In this document: positions 52,270 to 60,617 of the stretch, piece by piece | Numbering within the stretch: the stretch's first letter is position 1 | How the letters are laid out: each line of letters starts with the position of its first letter | From: Neisseria subflava | GTDB lineage: Bacteria; Pseudomonadota; Gammaproteobacteria; Burkholderiales; Neisseriaceae | Assembly: GCF_024205705.1 (NCBI RefSeq) | Contig: NZ_CP073115.1 | Span: forward strand, 1,426,001-1,490,000 | DNA: 64,000 nt | Direction: 5' to 3' | Made by a program: the position numbers and the translations under genes | Notes under the pieces: model-generated | What the model was told of the DNA's origin: nothing | The model's input: the letters and a program-made list of their open reading frames with translations, nothing else | The model's database searches: none

Positions 52270-53394
52270 ATGACCGCAACCACTGCGTCTTCAGCCAAAC
52301 CTTATTTGCAAATCCAAGGCTTGGTGAAAAAGTTTGGTGACAATTACGCTGTCGATAACATCGACTTGGACATTTACCAACATGAAATCTTTGCCCTTTT
52401 GGGCAGCTCAGGCAGTGGCAAATCCACGCTGCTGCGCATGTTGGCAGGCATGGAAAGCCCAAATCAGGGCAAAATCATTCTCGACGGCCAGGACATTACC
52501 AAACTTGCCCCGTACGAGCGCCCAATCAACATGATGTTCCAAAGCTATGCCCTGTTCCCGCACATGAGTGTTGAACAAAACATCGCTTTCGGCCTGAAAC
52601 AAGACAAAATGCCTAAAGGCGAAATCGACGCCCGCGTCGAAGAAATGTTGCGCCTAGTGCAAATGACCAAATACGCTAAACGCAAGCCGCACCAACTTTC
52701 CGGCGGCCAACAACAACGTATCGCTTTGGCGCGCAGCCTGGCAAAACGTCCGAAAATCCTGCTGCTTGACGAACCTTTGGGCGCACTCGATAAAAAACTG
52801 CGCCAACAAACCCAACTGGAATTGGTCAACACGCTGGAACAAGTCGGCGTAACCTGCATTATGGTTACCCACGACCAAGAAGAAGCGATGACCATGGCTA
52901 CCCGTATCGCCATTATGTCCGACGGCCAATTGCGCCAAGTCGGCACACCTAGCGATGTGTACGACTACCCTAATAGCCGCTTTACCGCTGAATTTATCGG
53001 CGAAACCAATATTTTTGACGGTGTCGTTATTGACGACCGCGCCGATTTCTCTATCGTCAAATGTGACGGCTTGGAAAACCACGTCCGCATCGACCACGGC
53101 CTGGGCGTTCCTAACGAGCATGAAATCTGGATCAGCATCCGCCCTGAAGACATTGATTTGCACAAAGAGAAACCGGAACACTTGGGCGCGCACAACTGGG
53201 CTCAAGGTACAGTCAAAGAAATTGCCTACTTGGGCAGCTTCGCGATTTACCACATCAAACTTGCCAACGGCCGTGTCGTCAAAAGCCAAGTTCCCGCACC
53301 TTATTGGTATGTGCGCAACATTACGCCGCCGACTTGGGATGAAACCGTCTATATCAGCTGGCCTGAAAACCAACCTACGCCTCTGTACAGTTAA
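52270..53394 (+). CDS. potG: Polyamine (putrescine) ABC transporter ATP-binding protein PotG
   Basis: A 374-residue ABC ATPase close to E. coli PotG (377). Walker A GSSGSGKST (45-53), Q-loop NMMFQSYALFPHM, signature LSGGQQQRIALARSL, Walker B LLLDEP and H-loop THDQEEAMTMA are all in place, followed by a TOBE-type C-terminal regulatory part (from about 240). It drives polyamine uptake with potH and potI, which follow at 15 bp. The length and the C-terminal domain favour PotG over PotA, though the two are close. Confidence 0.9.
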   Translation: MTATTASSAKPYLQIQGLVKKFGDNYAVDNIDLDIYQHEIFALLGSSGSGKSTLLRMLAGMESPNQGKIILDGQDITKLAPYERPINMMFQSYALFPHMSVEQNIAFGLKQDKMPKGEIDARVEEMLRLVQMTKYAKRKPHQLSGGQQQRIALARSLAKRPKILLLDEPLGALDKKLRQQTQLELVNTLEQVGVTCIMVTHDQEEAMTMATRIAIMSDGQLRQVGTPSDVYDYPNSRFTAEFIGETNIFDGVVIDDRADFSIVKCDGLENHVRIDHGLGVPNEHEIWISIRPEDIDLHKEKPEHLGAHNWAQGTVKEIAYLGSFAIYHIKLANGRVVKSQVPAPYWYVRNITPPTWDETVYISWPENQPTPLYS

Positions 53395-53409
53395 TTTGAG
53401 GGAAATGCA

Positions 53410-54375
53410 ATGGACCTTAAAAAACTGAAAAAGAAACTGTTTCGCCGTCCTGGACAGCGTGCAGTGATTGCCGTGCCGTATATCTGGCTCTTGGTGCTGT
53501 TTCTGATTCCGTTCGCCATCGTATTGAAAATCAGCTTTGCCGAACAAGAAATCGCCATTCCTCCATTTACGCCGTTGACGACGATTGATGAAGACTTAGG
53601 CCGTCTGAACATTGCCATCAGCTATCAGAACTACGCCGACATCTTCCAAAACTTTTGGAATACGCTCAATCCGTTTGGCGACAGTGAAAACAGCAATATC
53701 TATCTGATGACCTACTGGTCTTCGATTAAGACCGCGCTGACGACGACCATCATCTGCCTGTTGATTGGTTATCCGACCGCTTATGCCATTTCACGCGCCA
53801 ATCCGGCTGCGCGCAACGGCCTGCTGTTGGCAATCATGCTGCCTTTCTGGACCTCTTTCCTGTTGCGTGTTTACGCATGGATGGGCTTATTGGGTCACAA
53901 CGGCATCATCAATAATTTCTTAATCAAATACGGAGTCATCAGCGAGCCTTTAGACCTGTTCTACAATGCTTTCTCGCTGAATTTGGTGATGGTTTACGCC
54001 TATTTGCCGTTTATGATTTTGCCGCTGTACACACAGTTGGTAAAACTGGACAACCGTCTGCTCGAAGCCGCTTCCGACTTGGGTGCAGGTCCGATCAAAT
54101 CGTTCTTTACCATTACCCTGCCTTTATCCAAAACAGGCATCATCGCAGGCTCTATGCTGGTCTTCGTTCCGGCCGTCGGTGAATTTGTGATTCCTGAATT
54201 GGTGGGCGGTTCTGAAAACCTGATGATCGGTAAAGTATTGTGGCAGGCATTCTTCGACCAAAACAACTGGCCGCTGGCTTCTGCCGTCGCCGTCGTCATG
54301 GTTGCCCTGCTGGTTGTACCGATTGCCCTGTTCCAGCACTATGAAAACCGCGAATTGGAAGAAGGAGGCAAATAA
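53410..54375 (+). CDS. potH: Polyamine ABC transporter permease PotH
   Basis: A 321-residue permease with six transmembrane segments. After a basic N-terminus (MDLKKLKKKLFRRPGQRA) come the first helix AVPYIWLLVLFLIPFAIVLKI and the core, with EAA loop EAASDLGAGPIKSFFTITLPLSKTG near 218. It pairs with PotI in the membrane. Stop and potI start overlap by 1 nt (TAATG), so translation is coupled. Confidence 0.92.
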   Translation: MDLKKLKKKLFRRPGQRAVIAVPYIWLLVLFLIPFAIVLKISFAEQEIAIPPFTPLTTIDEDLGRLNIAISYQNYADIFQNFWNTLNPFGDSENSNIYLMTYWSSIKTALTTTIICLLIGYPTAYAISRANPAARNGLLLAIMLPFWTSFLLRVYAWMGLLGHNGIINNFLIKYGVISEPLDLFYNAFSLNLVMVYAYLPFMILPLYTQLVKLDNRLLEAASDLGAGPIKSFFTITLPLSKTGIIAGSMLVFVPAVGEFVIPELVGGSENLMIGKVLWQAFFDQNNWPLASAVAVVMVALLVVPIALFQHYENRELEEGGK

Positions 54376-55262
54376 TGCAGAAAACCAAATTATCCTGGTT
54401 CTTGAAACTGATGCTCCTGCTCTCGCTGGCATTCCTCTATATTCCGCTGGTGGTTTTGGTCATCTATTCTTTCAATGAATCCAAACTGGTTACCGTTTGG
54501 GGCGGTTTCTCAACCAAATGGTACAGCGCATTGATGGAAAACGACACCATCTTGGAAGCGGCCTGGCTGTCATTACGTATCGCCATCGTTTCGTCGCTTG
54601 CCGCCGTAGCACTCGGCACATTAGCTGGTTACGCTATGGCGCGTATCAAGCGCTTCCGCGGCAGCACCCTGTTTGCCGGTATGATTTCCGCGCCTATGGT
54701 GATGCCTGACGTGATTACCGGTTTGTCCATGCTGCTGTTGATTATTCAGGTGCAAATGTTCCTGCAAGGCAGTGAATTGTTGCAATCGCTCTACTTCGAT
54801 CGCGGCTTCTTCACGATCTTCCTCGGTCACACTACGCTTTGCATGGCATACATTACCGTCGTTATCCGCTCGCGCTTGGTAGAATTGGATCAATCCCTGG
54901 AAGAAGCTGCAATGGACTTGGGTGCCCGTCCGCTGAAGATTTTCTTCGTGATTACCCTGCCATTGATTGCCCCTGCGATTGCTTCCGGCTTCCTCTTGGG
55001 CATCACCCTGTCTTTGGACGACTTGGTGATTACCTCCTTCCTGTCAGGCCCGGGCTCATCGACATTGCCGCAAGTGATTTTCTCCAAAATCAAACTCGGC
55101 CTTGACCCTCAGATGAACGTTTTGGCAACCATCCTGATCGGTATCATCGGTACGCTGGTGATTGTCGTCAACTACTGGATGATGCGTCAGGCAACCAAAC
55201 GGGAACGCGAGGCTGCCGAAGCCTACCGCCAAGAAAAATTGGCAGCCGAGAAAGCCGCCTAA
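54375..55262 (+). CDS. potI: Polyamine ABC transporter permease PotI
   Basis: A 295-residue second permease, six helices, with the EAA loop EEAAMDLGARPLKIFFVITLPL near 175 and a charged C-terminal tail (REREAAEAYRQEKLAAEKAA). It completes the PotGHI importer. The substrate-binding component (PotF) is not in the window, so it must be encoded elsewhere or have been separated by rearrangement. Confidence 0.92.
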   Translation: MQKTKLSWFLKLMLLLSLAFLYIPLVVLVIYSFNESKLVTVWGGFSTKWYSALMENDTILEAAWLSLRIAIVSSLAAVALGTLAGYAMARIKRFRGSTLFAGMISAPMVMPDVITGLSMLLLIIQVQMFLQGSELLQSLYFDRGFFTIFLGHTTLCMAYITVVIRSRLVELDQSLEEAAMDLGARPLKIFFVITLPLIAPAIASGFLLGITLSLDDLVITSFLSGPGSSTLPQVIFSKIKLGLDPQMNVLATILIGIIGTLVIVVNYWMMRQATKREREAAEAYRQEKLAAEKAA

Positions 55263-55412
55263 TATGCAGACAGGCTGTTCGATAAAGCGTCGGAACAGCC
55301 TGTTTTATTAACTGCATCTTATCCTTTCAGACGGCCTAAATCTAAACCCACATTTAAGGCCGTCTGAAAACCAATTTCAATGAAGTGAAAACCACAACCT
55401 AAAGCTCAAATC

Positions 55413-56708
55413 ATGATCAATCCCAGCTTCAAAGAATACCTTCCTTCCTACTATGTCAGCACTGCCAATCCCCATCCGTCTTATCCGACGCTTGAAGGCC
55501 GTCTGAAAACTGAAACCTGCGTCATCGGCGGCGGCCTGTCCGGCTTATGCACAGCCCTACCGCTTGCCGAAAACGGCCATGAAGTCATCGTACTTGAAGC
55601 CGCCCGTATCGGTTTCGGCGCATCAGGCCGAAGCGGCGGACAAGTCATCAGCGACTTTGCCTGCGGTATGGAAGAAATCGAAAAACAAGTCGGCTTGGAA
55701 CAGGCTCAATGGTTTTGGCAGCAATCTCTGCAAGCCGTTGAACTGGTTGACTCGCGCATTCAAAAACACAATATCCAATGCGATTGGCAACGCGGCTACG
55801 CTACCGTCGCCGTCCGTCCTCAGCACTGGGAAGAATTGCAACAATGGCATGAGCACGCTCAAAAACATTATGGCGCAAGCCATTACCAGCTTTGGGATAA
55901 AGCCACGCTAAAGCAGCAACTTGCCAGCGATATGTATCAAGGCGCGCAATTTGATCCTTTATCCGGCCACTTACACCCGCTCAATTACACACTAGGCATT
56001 GCCAAAGCGGCAGCCGATGCAGGCGCACAACTTTTTGAGCAATCCCCTATGACGCGTATCGAGCCATGCGATAACGGCTGGCTGGTTCATACGCCCAATG
56101 GCAGCGTTGAGTGCAAAAACCTCGTTTATGCCGTCAATACTTATGCCGGTTTACACCCAAAATTCAAAGTATTGGAACAAAAAGCCATTGCAGTCAGCAC
56201 CTTTATCATCGCCACCGAGCCCCTGGTCGAACGTGCCAAAGACCTGATCCGCAACAATATGGCCATCTGCGACAACCGCCACGTCCTCGACTACTACCGC
56301 CTCAGCGCCGACGGCCGCCTACTATTCGGTGGCAAAGACAACGAGTTTATCGACGATCCTGACCGCATGACCAAACTCGTCCGCCAAGACATGTTGAAAG
56401 TTTTCCCGCAACTTGCCGATGTCAGAATCGAGCATTCTTGGGGCGGCGAATGCGACATTACGCGCAACCTCGCCCCACATTTCGGCCGCCTCGCCCCTAC
56501 CGTTTTCTACGCCCAAGGCTATTCCGGACACGGCATGGCGATTACCGGCATTGCCGGTTTGGCGATTGCCGAAGCCATCATGGGCGATGACGGCCGTCTG
56601 AAACCTTTTGAGCAACTGCGCCACAGCAACATCATTACCCAGCCTTTCCTGCGCAAACTCGGCTCTTTCCTCGGCTCAAAATACTATCAATGGAAAGACA
56701 GCCACTAA
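55413..56708 (+). CDS. FAD-dependent amine oxidase, PuuB-like
   Basis: A 431-residue DAO-family flavoenzyme with the dinucleotide motif CVIGGGLSGLCTAL (36-49) and the conserved ARIGFGASGRSGGQV near 66. It resembles E. coli PuuB (gamma-glutamylputrescine oxidase) from the SYY start through the C-terminal YAQGYSGHGMAITGIAG. Placement directly after potGHI supports polyamine catabolism. The other puu genes (puuA, puuC, puuD) are absent, so a different amine substrate is possible. A DUS falls in the N-terminal coding part, read as LEGRLK. Confidence 0.85.
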   Translation: MINPSFKEYLPSYYVSTANPHPSYPTLEGRLKTETCVIGGGLSGLCTALPLAENGHEVIVLEAARIGFGASGRSGGQVISDFACGMEEIEKQVGLEQAQWFWQQSLQAVELVDSRIQKHNIQCDWQRGYATVAVRPQHWEELQQWHEHAQKHYGASHYQLWDKATLKQQLASDMYQGAQFDPLSGHLHPLNYTLGIAKAAADAGAQLFEQSPMTRIEPCDNGWLVHTPNGSVECKNLVYAVNTYAGLHPKFKVLEQKAIAVSTFIIATEPLVERAKDLIRNNMAICDNRHVLDYYRLSADGRLLFGGKDNEFIDDPDRMTKLVRQDMLKVFPQLADVRIEHSWGGECDITRNLAPHFGRLAPTVFYAQGYSGHGMAITGIAGLAIAEAIMGDDGRLKPFEQLRHSNIITQPFLRKLGSFLGSKYYQWKDSH

Positions 56709-56816
56709 ACCCAAGCAACAAACATATTTCAGACGGCGGCAGATTCAAGTAAAATTCAGGCCATCTGAAAGCTTAGATACGACAAAATTCAATCATTTAT
56801 CAGCAAGGAAACCATC

Positions 56817-57767
56817 ATGAGCAACCATCACAAACTCATCATCCTCGGCTCCGGCCCTGCCGGCTATACTGCCGCCGTCTATGCCGCCCGCGCCAACCTT
56901 AACCCTGTGATCATTACCGGCGTTGAGCAAGGTGGACAACTGATGACCACCACCGAAGTGGACAACTGGCCTGCCGATGCCGAAGGTGTACAAGGACCAG
57001 AACTAATGGCCCGTTTCCAAGCTCATGCCGAACGCTTCGGTACCGAAATGATTTTCGACCAAATCCACACCGTTGATTTGCAAAACCGTCCTTTCACCCT
57101 CAAAGGCGATATGGGCGAATACACCTGTGATGCGCTCATCGTTGCCACCGGTGCATCCGCCAAATATTTAGGTTTGCCAAGCGAAGAAACCTTTGCCGGA
57201 AAAGGCGTTTCCGCCTGCGCAACTTGTGATGGTTTCTTCTATAAAAAACAAGATGTTGCCGTAGTAGGCGGTGGCAATACCGCTGTGGAAGAAGCCCTCT
57301 ACCTTGCAAATATCGCCAACACCGTTACCCTGATTCACCGCCGCGACAGCTTCCGCGCCGAAAAAATCATGGTGGACAAACTGATGCAACGCGTCGAAGA
57401 AGGCAAAATCATCCTCAAGCTCAACAGCTCGGTTGATGAAATCTTGGGTGACGAAAGCGGCGTTACCGGTGCACGCCTGAAACACAATGACGGCAGCACT
57501 GAAGAAATCGCTGTCAAAGGCGTTTTCATCGCCATCGGCCACAAACCCAACACCGATATTTTCAAAGGCCAACTCGATATGGATGAAACCGGCTACCTGA
57601 AAACCAAAGGCGGCACCGGTGACAATGTCGGCGCAACCAATATAGAAGGCGTATGGGCAGCAGGCGACGTCAAAGACCATACCTACCGTCAAGCCATCAC
57701 CAGCGCAGCTTCCGGCTGCCAAGCCGCACTTGATGCCGAACGTTGGCTCGACCGCCACGGTGTATAA
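56817..57767 (+). CDS. trxB: Thioredoxin reductase TrxB
   Basis: A 316-residue flavoprotein, typical length. FAD-binding GSGPAGYTAAVYAARA (11-26), redox pair Cys134-Ala-Thr-Cys137, NADPH-binding VVGGGNTAVEEAL and the C-terminal FAD motif GVWAAGDVKD are all present. It reduces thioredoxin with NADPH, supplying electrons to ribonucleotide reductase, methionine sulfoxide reductase and CysH. Monocistronic, followed by a DUS hairpin. Confidence 0.95.
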   Translation: MSNHHKLIILGSGPAGYTAAVYAARANLNPVIITGVEQGGQLMTTTEVDNWPADAEGVQGPELMARFQAHAERFGTEMIFDQIHTVDLQNRPFTLKGDMGEYTCDALIVATGASAKYLGLPSEETFAGKGVSACATCDGFFYKKQDVAVVGGGNTAVEEALYLANIANTVTLIHRRDSFRAEKIMVDKLMQRVEEGKIILKLNSSVDEILGDESGVTGARLKHNDGSTEEIAVKGVFIAIGHKPNTDIFKGQLDMDETGYLKTKGGTGDNVGATNIEGVWAAGDVKDHTYRQAITSAASGCQAALDAERWLDRHGV

Positions 57768-57805
57768 GCCTCTAAGCTACGCCCTATTCTTTAAAACATA
57801 ATAAA

Positions 57806-57831
57806 AGGCCGTCTGAAATTTCAGACGGCCT
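57806..57831 (+). terminator. DUS terminator after trxB
   Basis: AGGCCGTCTGAA (57806-57817) and TTCAGACGGCCT (57820-57831) face each other with 2 nt between. Confidence 0.7.
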
Positions 57832-57937
57832 ATAATCTATCTACCACACTCAAATATTCATTTTAAAAGCAAATTTATATCAAATAAGTACTTTTGCTTT
57901 ATAATAACGACAAATACCCAACAAACAGGGAACGAAC

Positions 57938-58423
57938 ATGAAAAAAACACTAATGACACTTATCCTTTGCGCACTGACTCCTGCCGCCCTGGCTGCCGAT
58001 ACTTACGGCTACCTGGCCATGTGGCAAAACCCTGCCGACAGCAATGAAGCGCTGCAAATCAAAACCACCAAAGAAAATGCTACCCAACTGGATGCGACAG
58101 CCGAACTCGAAACATTCTGCAAAGGCCAAGATGCCTTAGCCGGTATCAGCGCAGGCCAAGCAACAGGCTGCAAAACTGTTGTCCCTCTGCACAACACCTG
58201 TATCGCTGTTGCCTACCCTAAAGCCATGGGCAAATTGACTGCTCAAAACGTAGTGGCCATTACCTCCCCACGTTTCAAAACCGTGCATCAAATTGCCTTG
58301 AACCAGTGTATCAAAAAATACGGTTCACAAGGACAATGTGCTTTAGAAACAGTCTATTGCACTTCCGAAACCTACTATCAAGGTACGGTCAAAACCCTTT
58401 GGGAAAAAATCAAATCCATTTAA
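57938..58423 (+). CDS. Secreted six-cysteine protein (DUF4189-like)
   Basis: A 161-residue exported protein with signal peptide (MKKTLMTLILCALTPAALAA). The mature part has six cysteines (in FCKG, TGCKT, NTCIA, NQCIKK, GQCAL, VYCTS) arranged as in DUF4189 proteins, with spaced Cys and a central TCIAVAY stretch. Disulfide-bonded, periplasmic or surface-located. Similar small adhesin-like proteins occur in Neisseria. The assignment to DUF4189 is tentative. Confidence 0.6.
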   Translation: MKKTLMTLILCALTPAALAADTYGYLAMWQNPADSNEALQIKTTKENATQLDATAELETFCKGQDALAGISAGQATGCKTVVPLHNTCIAVAYPKAMGKLTAQNVVAITSPRFKTVHQIALNQCIKKYGSQGQCALETVYCTSETYYQGTVKTLWEKIKSI

Positions 58424-58437
58424 GGCCGTCTGAAAAT

Positions 58438-58485
58438 AAAACCGGCTTGCCCGATATTCTCCATATCACGGCAAGCCGGTTTTTT
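58438..58485. terminator. Bidirectional intrinsic terminator
   Basis: AAAACCGGCTTGCC (58438-58451) pairs with GGCAAGCCGGTTTT (58470-58483) over 14 bp. It lies between convergent small-protein genes and is DUS-independent, though a DUS precedes it (58422-58434). Confidence 0.85.
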
Positions 58486-58495
58486 ATTCTGGCTT

Positions 58496-58936
58496 TTATT
58501 TGCTGTTTTTTTCCAACAATTTGGCCACAACGCCTTCAGCCTGTTTCACCAAATCAGGATTGGTTCGGAAGTGGTTTTCATCGTTCAAAGAGTAGCTGAC
58601 AGTAGAAACCGCATACTTGGTGCTTCTCAACACAAATACGCCTTTACGCAAGATTTCATTATTGCCTTTGGTCTTGTAACGCAGATTATACGGGCAAGAA
58701 GAATCATACAGTTTGCCGCGGTTATCCGCTGTGACAATAGTGCTGCCAATGCCGCGTTTTGCCAAAGCCTTAGACAAAGCACGATCCAAATCATGCGGTC
58801 TTACTTTTGCATTTTGAATGATGCAGACATGTTTGATGCTGGTCAGCTCTTCAGGTTTCAATACTCTTTGTTCCGTAGTGGAACACGCGCCCAACAACAA
58901 TACGGCTGAAGCCGCCGCTAAAATCATGGTTTTCAT
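58496..58936 (-). CDS. Lipoprotein of unknown function
   Basis: A 146-residue lipoprotein (lipobox LGAC, Cys18; Ser-Thr at +2/+3, which permits outer-membrane sorting). The mature part begins STTEQRVLKPEEL and has a conserved-looking IKHVCIIQNAKVRPHDLDRALSKAL, then GIGSTIVTADNRG and CPYNLRYKTKGN. It resembles the Sbal_3080-type lipoprotein pattern. No function is known to me. Confidence 0.55.
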   Translation of the reverse strand: MKTMILAAASAVLLLGACSTTEQRVLKPEELTSIKHVCIIQNAKVRPHDLDRALSKALAKRGIGSTIVTADNRGKLYDSSCPYNLRYKTKGNNEILRKGVFVLRSTKYAVSTVSYSLNDENHFRTNPDLVKQAEGVVAKLLEKNSK

Positions 58937-59007
58937 CTGTTTTCCTTTTTAAAATTTTCAAACAATAAATATTCAGACGGCCTTTATAAAAAGGCCGTCT
59001 GAAAAAA

Positions 59008-59454
59008 TCAACGTACGTTTTTCATCAAACGCTGTTTCTCACGCTTCCAATCCGCTTCTTTCAGGCTTTGGCGTTTGTCATGCTGTTTCTTACCCTTGGC
59101 CAAACCGATTTCCACTTTGATTCTACCACGTGTGTAATGCAGGTTTAAGGGCACAATCGTATAACCGGCGCGTTCGGTTTTACCGATTAACTTGTTGATT
59201 TCCGATTGTTTCAACAACAACTTACGCGGACGGACAGGATCGGGTTTGACGTGTGTCGAGGCAGTGGGCAATGCGGTAATGTGACAGCCCACCAGATAAA
59301 ATGCGTCTTTTTTCCAGTAGATATAGCTTTCTTTTAATTGCACGCGTGCAGCGCGGATGGCTTTGACTTCCCATCCTTCCAATACTATACCGGCTTCGAT
59401 TTGGTCTTCGATAAAGAAATCGTGAAAGGCTTTTTTATTATTGGCAATACTCAT
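59008..59454 (-). CDS. smpB: SsrA-binding protein SmpB
   Basis: A 148-residue RNA-binding protein with the SmpB core: IANNKKAFHDFFIEDQIEAG, GWEVKAIRAARVQLKESYI, and a basic C-terminal tail (KGKKQHDKRQSLKEADWKRE). It binds tmRNA (ssrA at 2166-2528) and places it in the stalled ribosome. The two partners are 57 kb apart in the window, each with its own signals. Confidence 0.96.
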   Translation of the reverse strand: MSIANNKKAFHDFFIEDQIEAGIVLEGWEVKAIRAARVQLKESYIYWKKDAFYLVGCHITALPTASTHVKPDPVRPRKLLLKQSEINKLIGKTERAGYTIVPLNLHYTRGRIKVEIGLAKGKKQHDKRQSLKEADWKREKQRLMKNVR

Positions 59455-59538
59455 TGTGCTGATTCTTTACAAACTTTTCAGACGGCCTATTTTATCAGGC
59501 ATGCTTAAAAAATAAAACGGCAAACAATTTTGAAACGT

Positions 59539-59754
59539 TTATTCGCTTAAAACATGGCGGCGGTAAAAGCGGTCTATATCGGCAATGGCTTTTTCATCTT
59601 CAGGGCGCAAATCCAGTTTCAAATCGGCAAGGCGGATCAAGATTTGGTCTTCACGCTCGGCAACGGCGCAGCTGACCTCACCTTCGCTGCGAAAATGATG
59701 GATAAGCTCGTCTAGCTGGTTTAAAGCATTTTGATAAGATGAATTTTGATTCAT
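59539..59754 (-). CDS. Small acidic helical protein, unknown
   Basis: A 71-residue cytoplasmic protein predicted largely helical (YQNALNQLDELIHHFRSEG, then DLRPEDEKAIADIDRFYRRH). I recognise no family. It has an ATG and lies 76 nt from the cold-shock gene, with which it may share a transcript that crosses a terminator (59776-59801). Confidence 0.5.
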   Translation of the reverse strand: MNQNSSYQNALNQLDELIHHFRSEGEVSCAVAEREDQILIRLADLKLDLRPEDEKAIADIDRFYRRHVLSE

Positions 59755-59775
59755 AATTTTTAACCCGAACGCCCA

Positions 59776-59801
59776 TAAAAAATGGCGGGAAACCCCGCCA
59801 T
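59776..59801 (-). terminator. Intrinsic terminator after the cold-shock gene
   Basis: ATGGCGGG (59782-59789) and CCCGCCAT (59794-59801) form an 8-bp GC-rich stem with a 4-nt loop, and the minus strand continues into TTTTT. Confidence 0.85.
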
Positions 59802-59829
59802 GATTTTACGGCTTATGCCGCGCATTTGA

Positions 59830-60033
59830 TTAAGCAGCTTGAATGTTAGCAGCTTGTTTGCCTTTAGGGCCGGTGGTTACGTCGAAAGATACGCGTTGAC
59901 CTTCTTTCAGGGTTTTGAAACCATCCATGTTGATCGCTGAGAAGTGAGCGAACAAATCTTCGCCACCTTGATCAGGAGTGATAAAACCAAAACCTTTAGC
60001 GTCGTTAAACCATTTTACGATACCGGTTGCCAT
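59830..60033 (-). CDS. Cold-shock protein (CspA family)
   Basis: Start at ATG 60033 (MATGIVKWFNDAKGFGFITP); the open frame upstream is leader. 67 residues with the RNP motifs KGFGFI and DLFAHFSAI, a single OB-fold that binds RNA and single-stranded DNA. It has a long 5' leader of about 130 nt (see that entry), as typical of cold-shock mRNAs. Confidence 0.94.
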   Translation of the reverse strand: MATGIVKWFNDAKGFGFITPDQGGEDLFAHFSAINMDGFKTLKEGQRVSFDVTTGPKGKQAANIQAA

Positions 60034-60198
60034 TAGAAACTTCCTATACTTAAAAATTAACAAAATCAGCAAAACAAGGCATACAGCAAACTAAAACGCA
60101 AACTAAAACGTTCAGCGTTTCTTCCACGTATTGGATACGCAGTCGAGTGCCAACTTCTGCTTAACCGTCTTTTTACATTTGTTAAGACAAAACGTCAA
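60034..60198 (-). promoter_or_regulatory. Cold-shock gene promoter and long leader with a tandem 12-bp repeat
   Basis: On the minus strand TTGACG (60193-60198) and TAAAAA (60170-60175) are 17 bp apart, giving a start near 60163 and a leader of about 130 nt. The leader has a perfect tandem repeat, GCAAACTAAAAC twice on the plus strand (60086-60097 and 60098-60109). Long leaders control cold-shock mRNA stability in other bacteria. Confidence 0.55.
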
Positions 60199-60302
60199 GC
60201 TATGTTTTCAAAAAAGTGGGAAAATAGAAAAAAATTGCCGAAATACAACAGAAAACGGTTTACACTCTAAAACAGGCCGTCTGAAAACTGAAACCTAAGA
60301 TT

Positions 60303-60614
60303 ATGAACCATCCGAATACCGACCACCAATCCGATACCCTGCTCAGCGATATCAACACACAGCCGCCGAAACGTTACGGCGTATTTTTATTGAACGACGA
60401 TTACACCACCATGGAATTTGTCGTCGAAATCCTGACCGAAGTCTTTATGCTTGCACAGGAACAGGCAGTGGCCGTTATGTTGCTGGTGCACCACGAAGGC
60501 AAAGGCCTGTGTGGCACCTACACGCGCGATATTGCCCAGACCAAGCAACATCAGGTCATGGAACGTGCTAAAGCTGAAGGGCATCCGCTCAAATGTATAG
60601 TCGAAGAGGTTTAA
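60303..60614 (+). CDS. clpS: ClpS adaptor
   Basis: A 103-residue N-end-rule adaptor for ClpA. It has the disordered N-terminus (NHPNTDHQSDT...), the recognition NDDYTTMEFVVEIL with the ND pair and the later HHEGKGLCGTYTRDIAQTK, matching the substrate pocket and ClpA-binding face. Three bp before clpA, so co-transcribed. Confidence 0.95.
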   Translation: MNHPNTDHQSDTLLSDINTQPPKRYGVFLLNDDYTTMEFVVEILTEVFMLAQEQAVAVMLLVHHEGKGLCGTYTRDIAQTKQHQVMERAKAEGHPLKCIVEEV

Positions 60615-60617
60615 ATC

